A DNA stretch of 16,710 nucleotides from Pavlovales sp. CCMP2436 (taxonomy: Eukaryota; Haptophyta; Pavlovophyceae; Pavlovales), in the NCBI GenBank assembly GCA_026770615.1, contig MU631458.1, positions 273,795-290,504 on the forward strand, read 5' to 3'. Shown here piece by piece: positions 9,025 through 16,215 of the stretch. The notes below the pieces were generated by a model. It did no database searches. It was not told where the DNA came from and saw only the letters and a program-made list of their open reading frames with translations. Numbering within the stretch: the stretch's first letter is position 1; every line of letters starts with the position of its first letter. The position numbers and the translations under genes were made by a program.

Positions 9025-9048
9025 CGGGTCGAAATCCGAATTAGTGGC
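9025..9048 (+). repeat. Inverted repeat, left arm
   Basis: These 24 bp (within GGGTCGAAATCCGAATTAG) are the reverse complement of 9414-9437 with one mismatch. Weaker matching continues inward on both sides (the GGGGGAAAATTGCG region against 9381-9395). Confidence 0.75.
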
Positions 9049-9113
9049 CAGTCCGGGGGAAAATTGCGAAAAAGTCCGGTGAAAATCCTTCGGAGTAACT
9101 CACGAACCGGGTT

Positions 9114-9181
9114 GGGCACACAGGAGTTAGATGCAGATTCGTGAATGGGGCGGCGAATCTGCATCTAACTCCTTTGTGCCC
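9114..9181. repeat. Near-perfect hairpin, 28-bp arms
   Basis: Arms 9114-9141 and 9154-9181 pair over 28 positions with one mismatch (9121/9174), around a 12-nt loop (TGAATGGGGCGG). The inner 20 bp pair perfectly (AGGAGTTAGATGCAGATTCG). Transcribed on either strand, this would form a very stable stem. Confidence 0.92.
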
Positions 9182-9413
9182 CATCGGGAACCATGACTTT
9201 CTTATCGCTTCCAAGCGCTGAGAATCAGAAATGTTAGTTACCTTTAGCATGTTGTCGACCCCAGATGCACTCGAGAGGCACACGAGGTGGGCTACGACCG
9301 TCGAAAATAAAGGCTCTATTTGACAACAGCTATTAGTACTTAATGCGCAGGGGCGAAGAATGTCTACTACTTCGTCTCGCCCACAACTTTCCCCCTCCCC
9401 AGTGCGGAATCGC

Positions 9414-9437
9414 GCCACTAATTTGGATTTCGACCCG
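9414..9437 (-). repeat. Inverted repeat, right arm
   Basis: Partner of 9025-9048, matching 23 of 24 positions in inverted orientation. The two arms enclose the 28-bp-arm hairpin, but not symmetrically. Confidence 0.75.
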
Positions 9438-9507
9438 ACCGAAAGTGTGTTGTCGCAATGGAGGACAGGATAACTATCCAGTAAAACCCTCTGTGAGTAC
9501 CCTTGAG

Positions 9508-9555
9508 TACTCACCCACATCCGTCCACGCTCAAGAGCGCACACGAATGCTAACA
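9508..9555 (-). repeat. Right (5') LTR-like terminus of copia element
   Basis: On the minus strand the element starts at 9555 with TGTTAGCATTCGTGTGCGCT, matching the TGTTA start common in copia LTRs. 46 bp are identical to the left terminus. Next to it is an 8-bp inverted repeat, GTGAGTAC / GTACTCAC (9493-9500 and 9507-9514). Confidence 0.65.
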
Positions 9556-9591
9556 GGTTCACACTTTATTACCAGGATACCTGCTTAAGTT

Positions 9592-9700
9592 GAACTACAT
9601 TCGTATGCCGCCATCAGCTACATAAGGTTCCCATTTAATATACATCTGCTTCTAACTTAGACTACATTCGTACGCCCGCCATTGGCGGCCAAGGTTCCCC
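9592..9700. repeat. Imperfect 40-bp direct repeat at 3' end of EHD gene
   Basis: Two copies of about 40 bp (9592-9632 and 9660-9700) share ACTACATTCGTA, GCC..GCCAT and AAGGTTCCC. The second reaches the EHD stop codon, so the first is probably in its 3' untranslated region. No clear polyadenylation signal was identified here. Confidence 0.6.
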
Positions 9701-12240
9701 TAGGGATCTCGTTGCCCGGCGCCGGACCCGGCGCCCGGCCCCGTTTGCCGAGGCGGCGGCGCGCTTGGGCGGAACGCCGACGGCCGCGCCGTGCCGCCAC
9801 CCGCCGCGCCGCCCGAAAAGTCGCGCTTGGGCACGGCTTTCCACTGCTCGCCGCTGGCGCGGCCGTTCGCAGCCTTGACCTGCGACGACTTGAGGTGCGG
9901 CAGCGACGCGGTGGTCGAGACCTTGCGCGAGGAGCCGCGCTGGTGCTGGCGCACGAGCTGCAGCAGCTCAGGCACGTCGACCTCGAGCAGCTCGTCGACA
10001 AGCTGCAGCCTGCGCGGCGGGATGCGCGGCAGCTCGGAGAAGGCAAACTGCGCGGCCTTGCGCGTGAACTTCTCGAGGTCGGGGAAGTCGCCCGGGGGCA
10101 GCTTGTGCAGCTGCTGCACGCGCTTGAAGACCTCGAGCATGTTGGCGAGCAGCCGCTTCTGCGTGGCCTCCCTCCCGAAGACACTCGGCATCGCGTCGTG
10201 CAAAAAAGTGAGGAGCGCCGCGTGCACCTTCACGAGTCGCGCGCGCTTGACGAGCTCGTTGATCTTGGAGACGGCGGCGTTACGCGGCAGGTCGAGCAGA
10301 TCGGCCACCAGGTCGCGCTCCTCCGAGAGGAAGAGGTCCTTGAGGCCCTCGTGCTGGAACGGCTTGTCCCAGAAGGAGCCCATGAAGACGCGGATCACCT
10401 CCGGCGTCTGTTGTTATAAGAATATTAATTGTGGGATTAGTTATTGAAAGGATGAGCCCATGAAGACGCGGATCACCTCTGGTGTCTGTTGTTGTTATTA
10501 TTAGAGTAGTAATTATGAGGTTAGTTATTGGAATGAAGACGCGGATCACCTCGGGCGTCTGTTGTTGTTATGAGTATAGCAGTTATGGGACTCGATTTTT
10601 TGTGGAAGGATCACCTCTGGTGTCTGTTGTTCTGATTAGTATAATAATTGTGAGGTTAGTTAGTAGAATGATGATTGTGAAGGACACCACGTCGGGCGTG
10701 GGGACCCATTTATGAACAGAAAGAAGAAGAAGGAGGAGAAGACAAAGAAGAAGAAGAAGAAGGAGAAGAATTATCATCCTGATCATCATGATTGTTGTTG
10801 TTGTTATAATTTTCATAAGTTTATTTTTATTTTTTTTATTTTCTTACTTGGACCACTGAGCCGAGCGACCACATCAGCGCGCCGTACACGCGCATCAACT
10901 CCTGCGGCTCAGTTGCGTCCGCCTTGTTGAGCACGAGGCGAACCTTGTCCTCGTGCCCGTGGAGCAGCTGGATGACGCGCTTGAACTCGTCTGACATGTC
11001 GAGCTTACTCGCGTCAAAGAGGAGTAGCACACGGTCTGCGCGCTCGATAAACCACTCGGTCACCTGCAGGGGGAGAGGAGGGGGTGAGGGGGGGGTTGTA
11101 AAGAGGCTGGGCTCGCGGGACAGAGGGAGCGGATCAACAGCGAGTCCTGGGAAGCTGGCGTGGGCGCAGCGGCGTGCCTTGTACATATCGTAACCGCGCA
11201 TTTCGCGCTGCCGCTCGCCGCTAAGCACACCCGGCGTGTCGACGAGCGTTAGGCGCTGCAGGATGGGCGCGTTGAGCTGCGCCGCCTCCAGCTTGTTGAG
11301 GAATTGCGTGCCAAACATGGACAAGGGCTGGAAGGGCGTCTCTGGGCTGGCGGCGAGCGCGTTACCTGTTATTATTATTATTGTGATTATGATGAGTGGC
11401 TCAGCAGGGTTTAGCAGGTGGTGTTCACTCACTGACTTGGTCGACGTCAGACATAAGTCATGGCAGCAGTGGTGGTGGTAGGGGTGAGGTTGAATTATTA
11501 AAACTAGTTAAGTTACCGGGCAGCGAGCGATCCTCAGAGCCTTGCATCACCACGATAAAGCGGTCGGTCGTGGGCTCGGGCCCGATGCGCTCGCCGGGGA
11601 AGCTGCGCCCGAGCAGGTACTTGATGAAGGAAGTCTTGCCCACCGAGTAGGGTCCAATGAGCAGCACCATCGGCCTCGAGTCGAAGTGCGAGTCGGTGAG
11701 GCACGAGCCGTAGAAGTCCGCGTAGAGGCTCAGCTGCTCGAGTGGCAGCAGCTTCTCCTTGTAGAGCTTCTTGAGGCGCGCGGCGAGCTCGGGGATCCCA
11801 AGCTGCGTATTTGGATCGCCAGATATCGACTCCATCCGCACGCGCGCTGGAGGCGCCTGCGGCAGCGGCCTGCCCGCGCCGAGGAGCGGTGGCAGGCGGC
11901 CCTCTGCGAGCTGCACCCGCGCGGGCGCGGCGCGCCCGATCGACGCGCGTGCGCGCTCGGCAGCGCGCTCGGCTGCATCTGGATCCGGCAGCGGCCCATC
12001 GTGCGACGACGTCGCGTGCGCCGCACCCGCCAGCACGCAGAACAGCGCGAATCGGAGCGGGCTCCAAGCCGCATCGCGCGTGGAGGCCGCCATCGCGCCA
12101 ACTGGCTTTTTAAAAAACTTCGGCTGAACGGTGGTGAGCTTTTGCGCATGAAAGAGCACGTCTGGCTCCAGCGACTGCTGGCCAGCCGCAATCTTGGCCG
12201 AGGGTGGAACGACCACCTCGGGATTTCCCTCGGTTCCCAT
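9700..12240 (-). CDS. EHD-family dynamin-like ATPase, EH domain absent
   Basis: EHD proteins are membrane-remodelling ATPases. The exons on the minus strand are 12240-11517, 11365-11178, 11063-10848 and 10407-9700, totalling 1836 nt (611 aa) with phase kept at every junction. The P-loop GPYSVGKT is at residues 196-203, followed by IGPEPTTDRF, DTPG (284-287) and NKAD (350-353). Other EHD signatures are KLLPLEQL, HFDSRPMVLL, RVYGALMW, VFMGSFWDKP and LPRNAAVSKINELVKRAR. The C-terminus ends in about 75 basic, Gly/Pro-rich residues with no EH/EF-hand. ATG 12240 has a full Kozak context (GCCACCATGG). An in-frame ATG at 12093 would give 562 aa starting with a signal-peptide-like N-terminus (LRFALFCVLAGAAHA). 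Intron 2 is GC-AG. The family call is very secure; the start and localisation are open. Confidence 0.93.
10376..10706 (-). repeat. Repeated 3' splice site and exon-4 start in EHD intron 3
   Basis: The true exon 4 begins at 10407 after ACAACAG, with codons TPEVIRVFMGS. Copies of this start occur upstream in the intron at 10485, 10558 and 10623, each preceded by CAG. A more decayed fifth copy at 10699 (TPDVVSFT) has no AG before it. Spacing is 65-78 bp. Each unit is the first 15-35 nt of exon 4 plus about 40-45 nt of AT-rich intron end (AATAACTAA-type, then ACAACAACAG). Confidence 0.9.
10717..10771. repeat. GAA/GGA-rich microsatellite in EHD intron 3
   Basis: The plus strand is almost pure purine with many GAA units. 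On the transcribed minus strand it is a long CTT-rich pyrimidine tract near the 5' part of intron 3. Confidence 0.85.
11064..11177 (-). other. EHD intron 2 (114 bp, GC-AG)
   Basis: The EHD reading frame demands joining DMYK to VTEWFIERAD. The only junction that does so is TACAAG|GCACGC to CTGCAG|GTGACC, a GC donor. The 3' end has a strong pyrimidine tract (CTCCTCTCCCCCTGCAG). Confidence 0.8.
11366..11516 (-). other. EHD intron 1 (151 bp, GT-AG)
   Basis: The donor is CCCG|GTAACT and the acceptor AACAG|GTAACG. The intron ends in an (AAT)n run before ACAG. GTAAC occurs at both the donor and the first bases of exon 2, a 5-bp direct repeat at the intron ends. The joined codons give LPGNALAASP, as in EHD proteins. 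Confidence 0.85.
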
Positions 12241-12354
12241 GGTGGCCACTGAGACATGTGAGGCCAACCTCGTCGAGGATCGCCGCCCATCATTTAAAAA
12301 TCGGCGCTCACTCGCTCAGCCAAGGCAAGCTCGCGTCCGCTGAGGCTGCTGCTC
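12241..12354. promoter_or_regulatory. Divergent promoter region, EHD / elongin C
   Basis: Only 114 bp separate the two start codons, so both promoters must overlap here or extend into 5' coding sequence. TTTAAAAA (12293-12300) is the one TATA-like element. A second AT-rich core (TTTTTTAAAAAG, minus strand, near 12106-12117) lies about 15 nt before the alternative EHD ATG at 12093. No other motif was recognised. Confidence 0.5.
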
Positions 12355-12867
12355 ATGGCGGAGACGGACTACGTACGCGCACGCGTCGCGGGCGTGCCGC
12401 GCAACCGAGCCCGCCCACGCGCATCCCGCTCACGCGCCGTGCCCCTGCTTGCGGAAACAGGTGAAGCTGATCAGCGCCGAGGGGCACGAGTTCATCGTCG
12501 ACCGCAACGCGGCTGTGGTGTCGGGGACGATCAAGTCGATGCTGCAGGGGCCAGGTGCTGTCACCCGCTGGCTGTCGCAGCCGCCACCAGCTGCAGTCGT
12601 CTCACCCTGCTCGCAAGTTCCGAGCTCTCACCTGCCCACAAAAACGCTCACGACCCCTCCCGCGCCCACGCAGGCACATACGCCGAGACGTCGCAGGGCG
12701 AGATCCGCTTCCCCGAGATCTCGACCAAGACGTTGGAAAAGACGGTCCAGTACTTCTACTACAAGTTGAAGTACACCAACAACAAAGACGGGCCGTTGCC
12801 AGAGTTTAAGATCGAGCCCGAGCACGCGCTCGAACTGCTGATGGCTGCCAACTACCTCGACGCATGA
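12355..12867 (+). CDS. ELOC: Elongin C (BTB/SKP1-fold ubiquitin-ligase adaptor)
   Basis: Elongin C pairs with elongin B and links substrate receptors to cullin-RING ubiquitin ligases; it also serves in the elongin transcription factor. The exons are 12355-12372, 12461-12554 and 12674-12867: 306 nt, 101 aa, close to the animal length of about 112. The first coding exon is only 18 nt (MAETDY). Diagnostic stretches are [40 protein letters not shown] and the C-terminal [13 protein letters not shown], all very close to the known family. Introns are GT-AG, 88 and 119 bp (CTAC|GTACGC...AACAG; CCAG|GTGCTG...CGCAG). The stop is TGA, followed at once by TAA. The gene starts back to back with the EHD gene. 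Confidence 0.95.
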   Translation: MAETDYVRARVAGVPRNRARPRASRSRAVPLLAETGEADQRRGARVHRRPQRGCGVGDDQVDAAGARCCHPLAVAAATSCSRLTLLASSELSPAHKNAHDPSRAHAGTYAETSQGEIRFPEISTKTLEKTVQYFYYKLKYTNNKDGPLPEFKIEPEHALELLMAANYLDA

Positions 12868-13732
12868 TAAGCTCAGATGACGACGAGGGGATGATGACGC
12901 TATCCGTGTGCTCGGGAACGGTCCTAGGCTAACAGTGTGTTGTTGCTGCACCACTGGGAGACGGGGAGACCTTTTACGGGGCCGGACGTTTCTATAGATA
13001 TTTACACGCATGAGCGGCACCCGTGGGCAGATGAGCACGCTGGGCTCTGAGCTTGGCTGCCTCGGGGGCTCGCCTCGGCACCCGGGCACACTTTTTCATC
13101 GCCTCAGTGACACTGTCCAATTTTTAAGCCGTGTGATGTAACTTCACATCACACGGTCCTGCTAGTGATACTGATCACTTGCAGGTGTTGTTAGTGTGTA
13201 CCGGCTTATTTTGAAATGCCAGCCACCAGCCACCACCAGCACGTAATGGCCAGGTGGACACAGGCTGTAAGGGTGAATGAATGCGCATCTAACTAACCTA
13301 TTTAAGACAACGATCGAATGATCAGAAACGTGTAAAAACTGATTTTGATTTTGTAAGCGGTCGCATCGAATTTTGCGCGTTGAGTCGGGTCCGAGGGGCC
13401 GCCTCCGGAGAGACCATTGCCATCAACAACTCGCTCACAGGCCCGCGTGGCCAGTCCTGTAGTCGGATAGGGTCCTCACCCACCTTGTAGCAACGTCCTC
13501 GAGCACCCTCCGAATGTGACACACCTGATCCGAGGACCTGCCCATGTTATGGTTATTCCCGAGGGTTGTTTCACCTGCACCATGCACCTTCACCTCACCT
13601 GCACGTGGGTCCTCCTCTCACCTGCTGTGACAAAAATAGGGGATAAGAGCTGGAAAGTGGGGATATGGCGTGGAAAAAGTGGGTGTAATGTGGCTCGACA
13701 CCTGATTTTAACATTAAGTACATACTTACAGT
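12868..13732. other. Intergenic region, no gene recognised
   Basis: About 865 bp between elongin C and the inverted-repeat unit. Open frames here are short and unlike any family I know. Notable items are a stem-loop at 13129-13156, a smaller palindrome AGTGAT/ATCACT near 13163-13179, and repeated CACCTGCA-type motifs around 13570-13625. Confidence 0.6.
13129..13156. repeat. 11-bp perfect stem-loop
   Basis: CCGTGTGATGT and ACATCACACGG flank a 6-nt loop (AACTTC). It lies about 260 bp after the elongin C stop, so it might be in its 3' untranslated region or simply intergenic. Confidence 0.8.
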
Positions 13733-13785
13733 TTTATATTTTATTCCGCCGAGACCCGTCATCGTCGGTTCATAACGACGACGTC
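13733..13785 (+). repeat. Terminal-type inverted repeat, left
   Basis: Matches the reverse complement of 16163-16215. Shared blocks are TTTATA(T/A)TTTATTCCGCC (17 of 18), TCATCG, and TCGGTTCATAACGACG (16 of 16), with a variable 8-bp stretch between the first two and small gaps. Confidence 0.8.
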
Positions 13786-13870
13786 CGCCGAGTACATGAA
13801 AACGGCCTCCAAAGTTTAAGTGGGGGTGCGCCAGGGAGGCGCCAAGAGAGCCGACCAGAGGGGGCGTGGC

Positions 13871-14902
13871 ATGGCACCCCATCGCACGGGTTCGCGCCGA
13901 GCGGCGCGGGCGTCTCGCCCTACCGATGTCACCGGGTGGTGCGTCAGCAGCGAGTCTCAAGGGTGTTCGCGGAGCCGGGGATGCGTGCACGCACCCGGGG
14001 CCGCCGTGTACTGCACGCTGGTCGGCGGCGCGCATGACGACGCCGAGGGCTCGGAGACGGTCTCGCCCGGCGCCGAGCCCGAGCGTCGTTTCCCGTGCGA
14101 CGAGTTTGGGTGCGGGTACCGAGCCAGTCGCGCAGGCACTCTCGCGAAGCACAAGCGCACGCACAGCGGCGAGCGGCCGTACGCGTGCGATGAGCCCGGC
14201 TGCAGCTACCGCGCCGCTATCGCGAGCGACCTCACGAGGCACAAGCGCACGCACAGCGGCGAGCGGCCGTACGCGTGCGACGAGCCTGGCTGCGGCTACA
14301 GGGCCAGTTATGCTAGCAACCTCACGACACACAAGCGCACGCACAGCGGCGAGCGACTGTACGCGTGCGACGAGCCCGGCTGCGGCTACAGGGCCACTAC
14401 TGCGGGTCACCTCACGTCGCACAAGCGCACGCACAGCGGCGAGCGACCGTACGCGTGCGACGAGCCGGGCTGCGGCTACATGGCCAGTCAGACGGGCGTC
14501 CTCGAGAGGCACAAGCTCACGCACAGCGGCAAGCGGCCGCACGCGTGCGACGAGCCTGGCTGCGGCTACAGGGCCACTACTGCGGGCAGCCTCACGATGC
14601 ACAAGCGCACGCACAGTGGTGAGCGGCCGTACGCGTGCGACGAGCCCGGCTGCAACTACAACGCCACTACTGCGGGCCACCTCACGAGGCACAAGCGCAC
14701 GCACAGCGGCGAGCGGCCGCACTCGTGCGACGAGTCCGGCTGCAGCTACAGGGCCTCTACTGCGAGCAGCCTCACGACGCACAAGCGCACGCACAGTGGC
14801 GAGCGGCCGTACGCGTGCGACGAGCCCGGCTGCGGCTACACGGCCACTTATGCGAGCAACCTCACGGTGCACAAGCGCACGCACAGCGGCGAGCGGCAGT
14901 AG
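13871..14902 (+). CDS. C2H2 zinc-finger protein, nine tandem fingers
   Basis: Probably a nuclear DNA-binding protein. From ATG 13871 it is 343 aa; an in-frame TAA lies at 13817-13819. The first about 73 residues have no recognised domain. From 14090 to 14899 there are nine fingers of exactly 30 aa (90 bp), each Cys-X4-Cys-X12-His-X3-His with linker THSGERP; the usual Phe is Ala (GYRA core). The stop is TAG right after finger 9. The DNA repeats are nearly identical, yet fingers differ at helix positions -1, 2, 3 and 6: finger 1 R,G,T,K; 2 I,S,D,R; 3 Y,S,N,T; 4 T,G,H,S; 5 Q,G,V,R; 6 T,G,S,M; 7 T,G,H,R; 8 T,S,S,T; 9 Y,S,N,V. No effector domain is seen. The true 5' end might be spliced. Confidence 0.88.
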   Translation: MAPHRTGSRRAARASRPTDVTGWCVSSESQGCSRSRGCVHAPGAAVYCTLVGGAHDDAEGSETVSPGAEPERRFPCDEFGCGYRASRAGTLAKHKRTHSGERPYACDEPGCSYRAAIASDLTRHKRTHSGERPYACDEPGCGYRASYASNLTTHKRTHSGERLYACDEPGCGYRATTAGHLTSHKRTHSGERPYACDEPGCGYMASQTGVLERHKLTHSGKRPHACDEPGCGYRATTAGSLTMHKRTHSGERPYACDEPGCNYNATTAGHLTRHKRTHSGERPHSCDESGCSYRASTASSLTTHKRTHSGERPYACDEPGCGYTATYASNLTVHKRTHSGERQ

Positions 14903-15076
14903 CTTTAAGTACTCTCCTGCAGTGTGTTTACAAATATCTAGATTAACGTACGTCACCTGACAGGTATCCACAGGATCCAAGCGTTCTGCGTTGTGAAACA
15001 CTCGTATCGAGGGACGGCTATGGCGTCGGTCACCCCCGGGCAGTCCGCAAGTGGGGGACGACCATCCTGAGCACTG

Positions 15077-15816
15077 ATGATTTTGGGCTCACGCGCAGCA
15101 GGAAGGAAGGCCACAAGAAATCCACAAGCCCCAACGGGGGGGGAGGAGGATGATGGCTTCAGGATTGGACCTACCCTGATAACCAACCCGGCCGGTGACT
15201 TCACAGCGTTACTGGCAACGCTAAGACTAAGCCCCGTCGGCGTAACAGGCGATAAAAACTGCCTACCCTACGCGGTGCTAAGAAGCGCAGGGCGAACGAT
15301 TAACTGGGAGACAGCCATAACACTACGCACAGCGGCAGTCAACCATGCGCTTCTACTCATGCCGGAAGTCCAAGAGGACCTGTCGTTACGTAGATCTGAG
15401 GATCACCCAAACGACCCGATGGGAAACACCCTTAAACCACAACGATCGCAGAAATCTATGGCCAATAGTAGCGCAAGCAAGGTACGGGCAGCCGTACTTT
15501 GCGAATGAACAGGCAGCATGGATGCATGACAATATGCTTCACAGTATTGCCACGAGCATTGGAATGGATGTGGTGCTCCTCAAACGCACTGCAAATGGGC
15601 AAGTATGCGAATTCATCGCAGTATACCACGCCGACCTTCCCCCACCAGTAGTGAGAATCCCTCTATACAGTATTGCTGGATAGACGGCCGGCCCTCTGGG
15701 CAGGAAACACTGTCCGAGCTGATCACGTCATCGCGTAATGGAGGCAGGAGGGTGTGTGTGATATCCTGTGATGCAAGCAAGACCCACTTTGAAGCTACAT
15801 GTGAAATACCAGTTTA
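15077..15816 (+). pseudogene. Broken ORF, OTU cysteine-protease-like
   Basis: Coding-like sequence crosses three frames. Frame 1 (ATG 15077) carries GDKNCLPYAVLRSAG, which resembles the OTU catalytic Cys motif (GD-x-N-C-L-F), then TLRTAAVNHALLLMPE. Frame 2 (to a TAG at about 15681) carries YGQPYFANEQAAWMHDNMLH, then IATSIGMDVVLLKR and EFIAVYHA. Frame 3 (to a TAG near 15816) carries VCVISCDASKTHFEA, placed like the OTU catalytic His segment. The order Cys, middle W/A-rich helix, strand, His fits an OTU deubiquitinase fold. Two frame changes (about 15380-15480 and about 15660-15680) mean decay or unrecognised introns. The OTU call is inference from short motifs. Confidence 0.4.
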
Positions 15817-15896
15817 GAGACGTAAGCATACAATTGAAAAATCTGTAAGGCAAGCGATGTGGGTGAAGGTTGGAGGGGGGGGGTGCGATGCAACGG

Positions 15897-15901
15897 CGAC
15901 G

Positions 15902-15939
<38 letters not shown>

Positions 15940-16012
15940 GGTGCGGCAGGCGGCGACGGCGGAGGCGGCGGCGGCGGCGGTGGCGGCGGCGGCGTGGTAG
16001 CGGCGATGGAGG
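15897..16012. repeat. GGC trinucleotide-rich low-complexity tract
   Basis: Runs of GGC with scattered GGT, GGA and GAC units. Plus-strand frames read as poly-Gly or poly-Arg, minus as poly-Pro. Open frames through it are not evidence of a gene. Confidence 0.85.
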
Positions 16013-16162
16013 CTGCGGAGGCGACGGCGACGGTGACAGAGTTTGGCTTTATGGACGAGAACTTGGGCGCGTTCGGCAACTCAATTTTTTTGTCAGTGGT
16101 GGGCCTTCAGCATAGGCGCAGCTGAAGGTACCTGCTGGCACGGCGGATTCACTCGCGAGAGT

Positions 16163-16215
16163 GACGTCGTTATGAACCGACGGCGATGAGAGACGCGGGC
16201 GGAATAAATTATAAA
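16163..16215 (-). repeat. Terminal-type inverted repeat, right
   Basis: Inverted partner of 13733-13785; contains CGTCGTTATGAACCGA and GGCGGAATAAATTATAAA. Confidence 0.8.

Larger units (their letters stand above)
1004..9555 (-). mobile_element. Degenerate Ty1/copia LTR retrotransposon
   Basis: The order on the minus strand is gag (CCHC knuckle), protease (DSGA), integrase, reverse transcriptase (FVDD), RNase H (ADADW, STCESEY). Integrase before RT identifies Ty1/copia (Pseudoviridae-type) rather than Ty3. The total is about 8.5 kb, long for copia, mostly because gag and the 5' leader are extended. The right terminus begins TGTTAGC, the usual copia LTR start; the left begins TCTTAGC. In-frame stops lie at 7259, 4406, 3345 and 2442, and frame changes fall near 6890, 5550, 5300, 4990, 4220, 3680, 3112, 2630, 2262 and 1226. 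No primer-binding site could be recognised. The copy cannot make a full polyprotein unless several breaks are assembly errors. Confidence 0.88.
13733..16215. mobile_element. Candidate inverted-repeat-bounded element, about 2.5 kb
   Basis: The inverted arms are at 13733-13785 and 16163-16215. Between them lie the nine-finger C2H2 gene, a broken OTU-like ORF and a GGC tract. If the ends are taken at TTATTCCGCC, the direct repeat ATT flanks both (13738-13740 and 16208-16210), which could be a 3-bp target duplication, but 3 bp is weak. I see no transposase. It could be a non-autonomous or foldback element, or two separate copies of a small repeat. Confidence 0.4.

Noticed and set aside
9020..9050. 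tRNA T-loop-like string (GGGTCGAAATCC)
   Set aside because: No acceptor, D or anticodon arms can be folded around it, and the T-loop consensus is not met; it is part of the inverted repeat.
9682..10419. 245-codon plus-strand frame opposite EHD exon 4
   Set aside because: Antisense shadow; the minus strand encodes conserved EHD sequence in phase with three other exons.
12555..12673. Reading elongin C through intron 2 as one exon
   Set aside because: The continuous frame shifts away from the family sequence; splicing G|GT...AG|GC restores the conserved order from GPG to [12 protein letters not shown].
13595..15001. 468-codon minus-strand frame opposite the zinc-finger gene
   Set aside because: It is a shadow: the 90-bp period keeps the antisense frame open, giving a repetitive Ala/Arg/Val-rich peptide. 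The plus strand has perfectly spaced C2H2 fingers.
15859..16125. Plus-strand poly-Gly frame and minus-strand poly-Pro frame
   Set aside because: Created by the GGC tract; the non-repetitive remainder is short and not recognisable.
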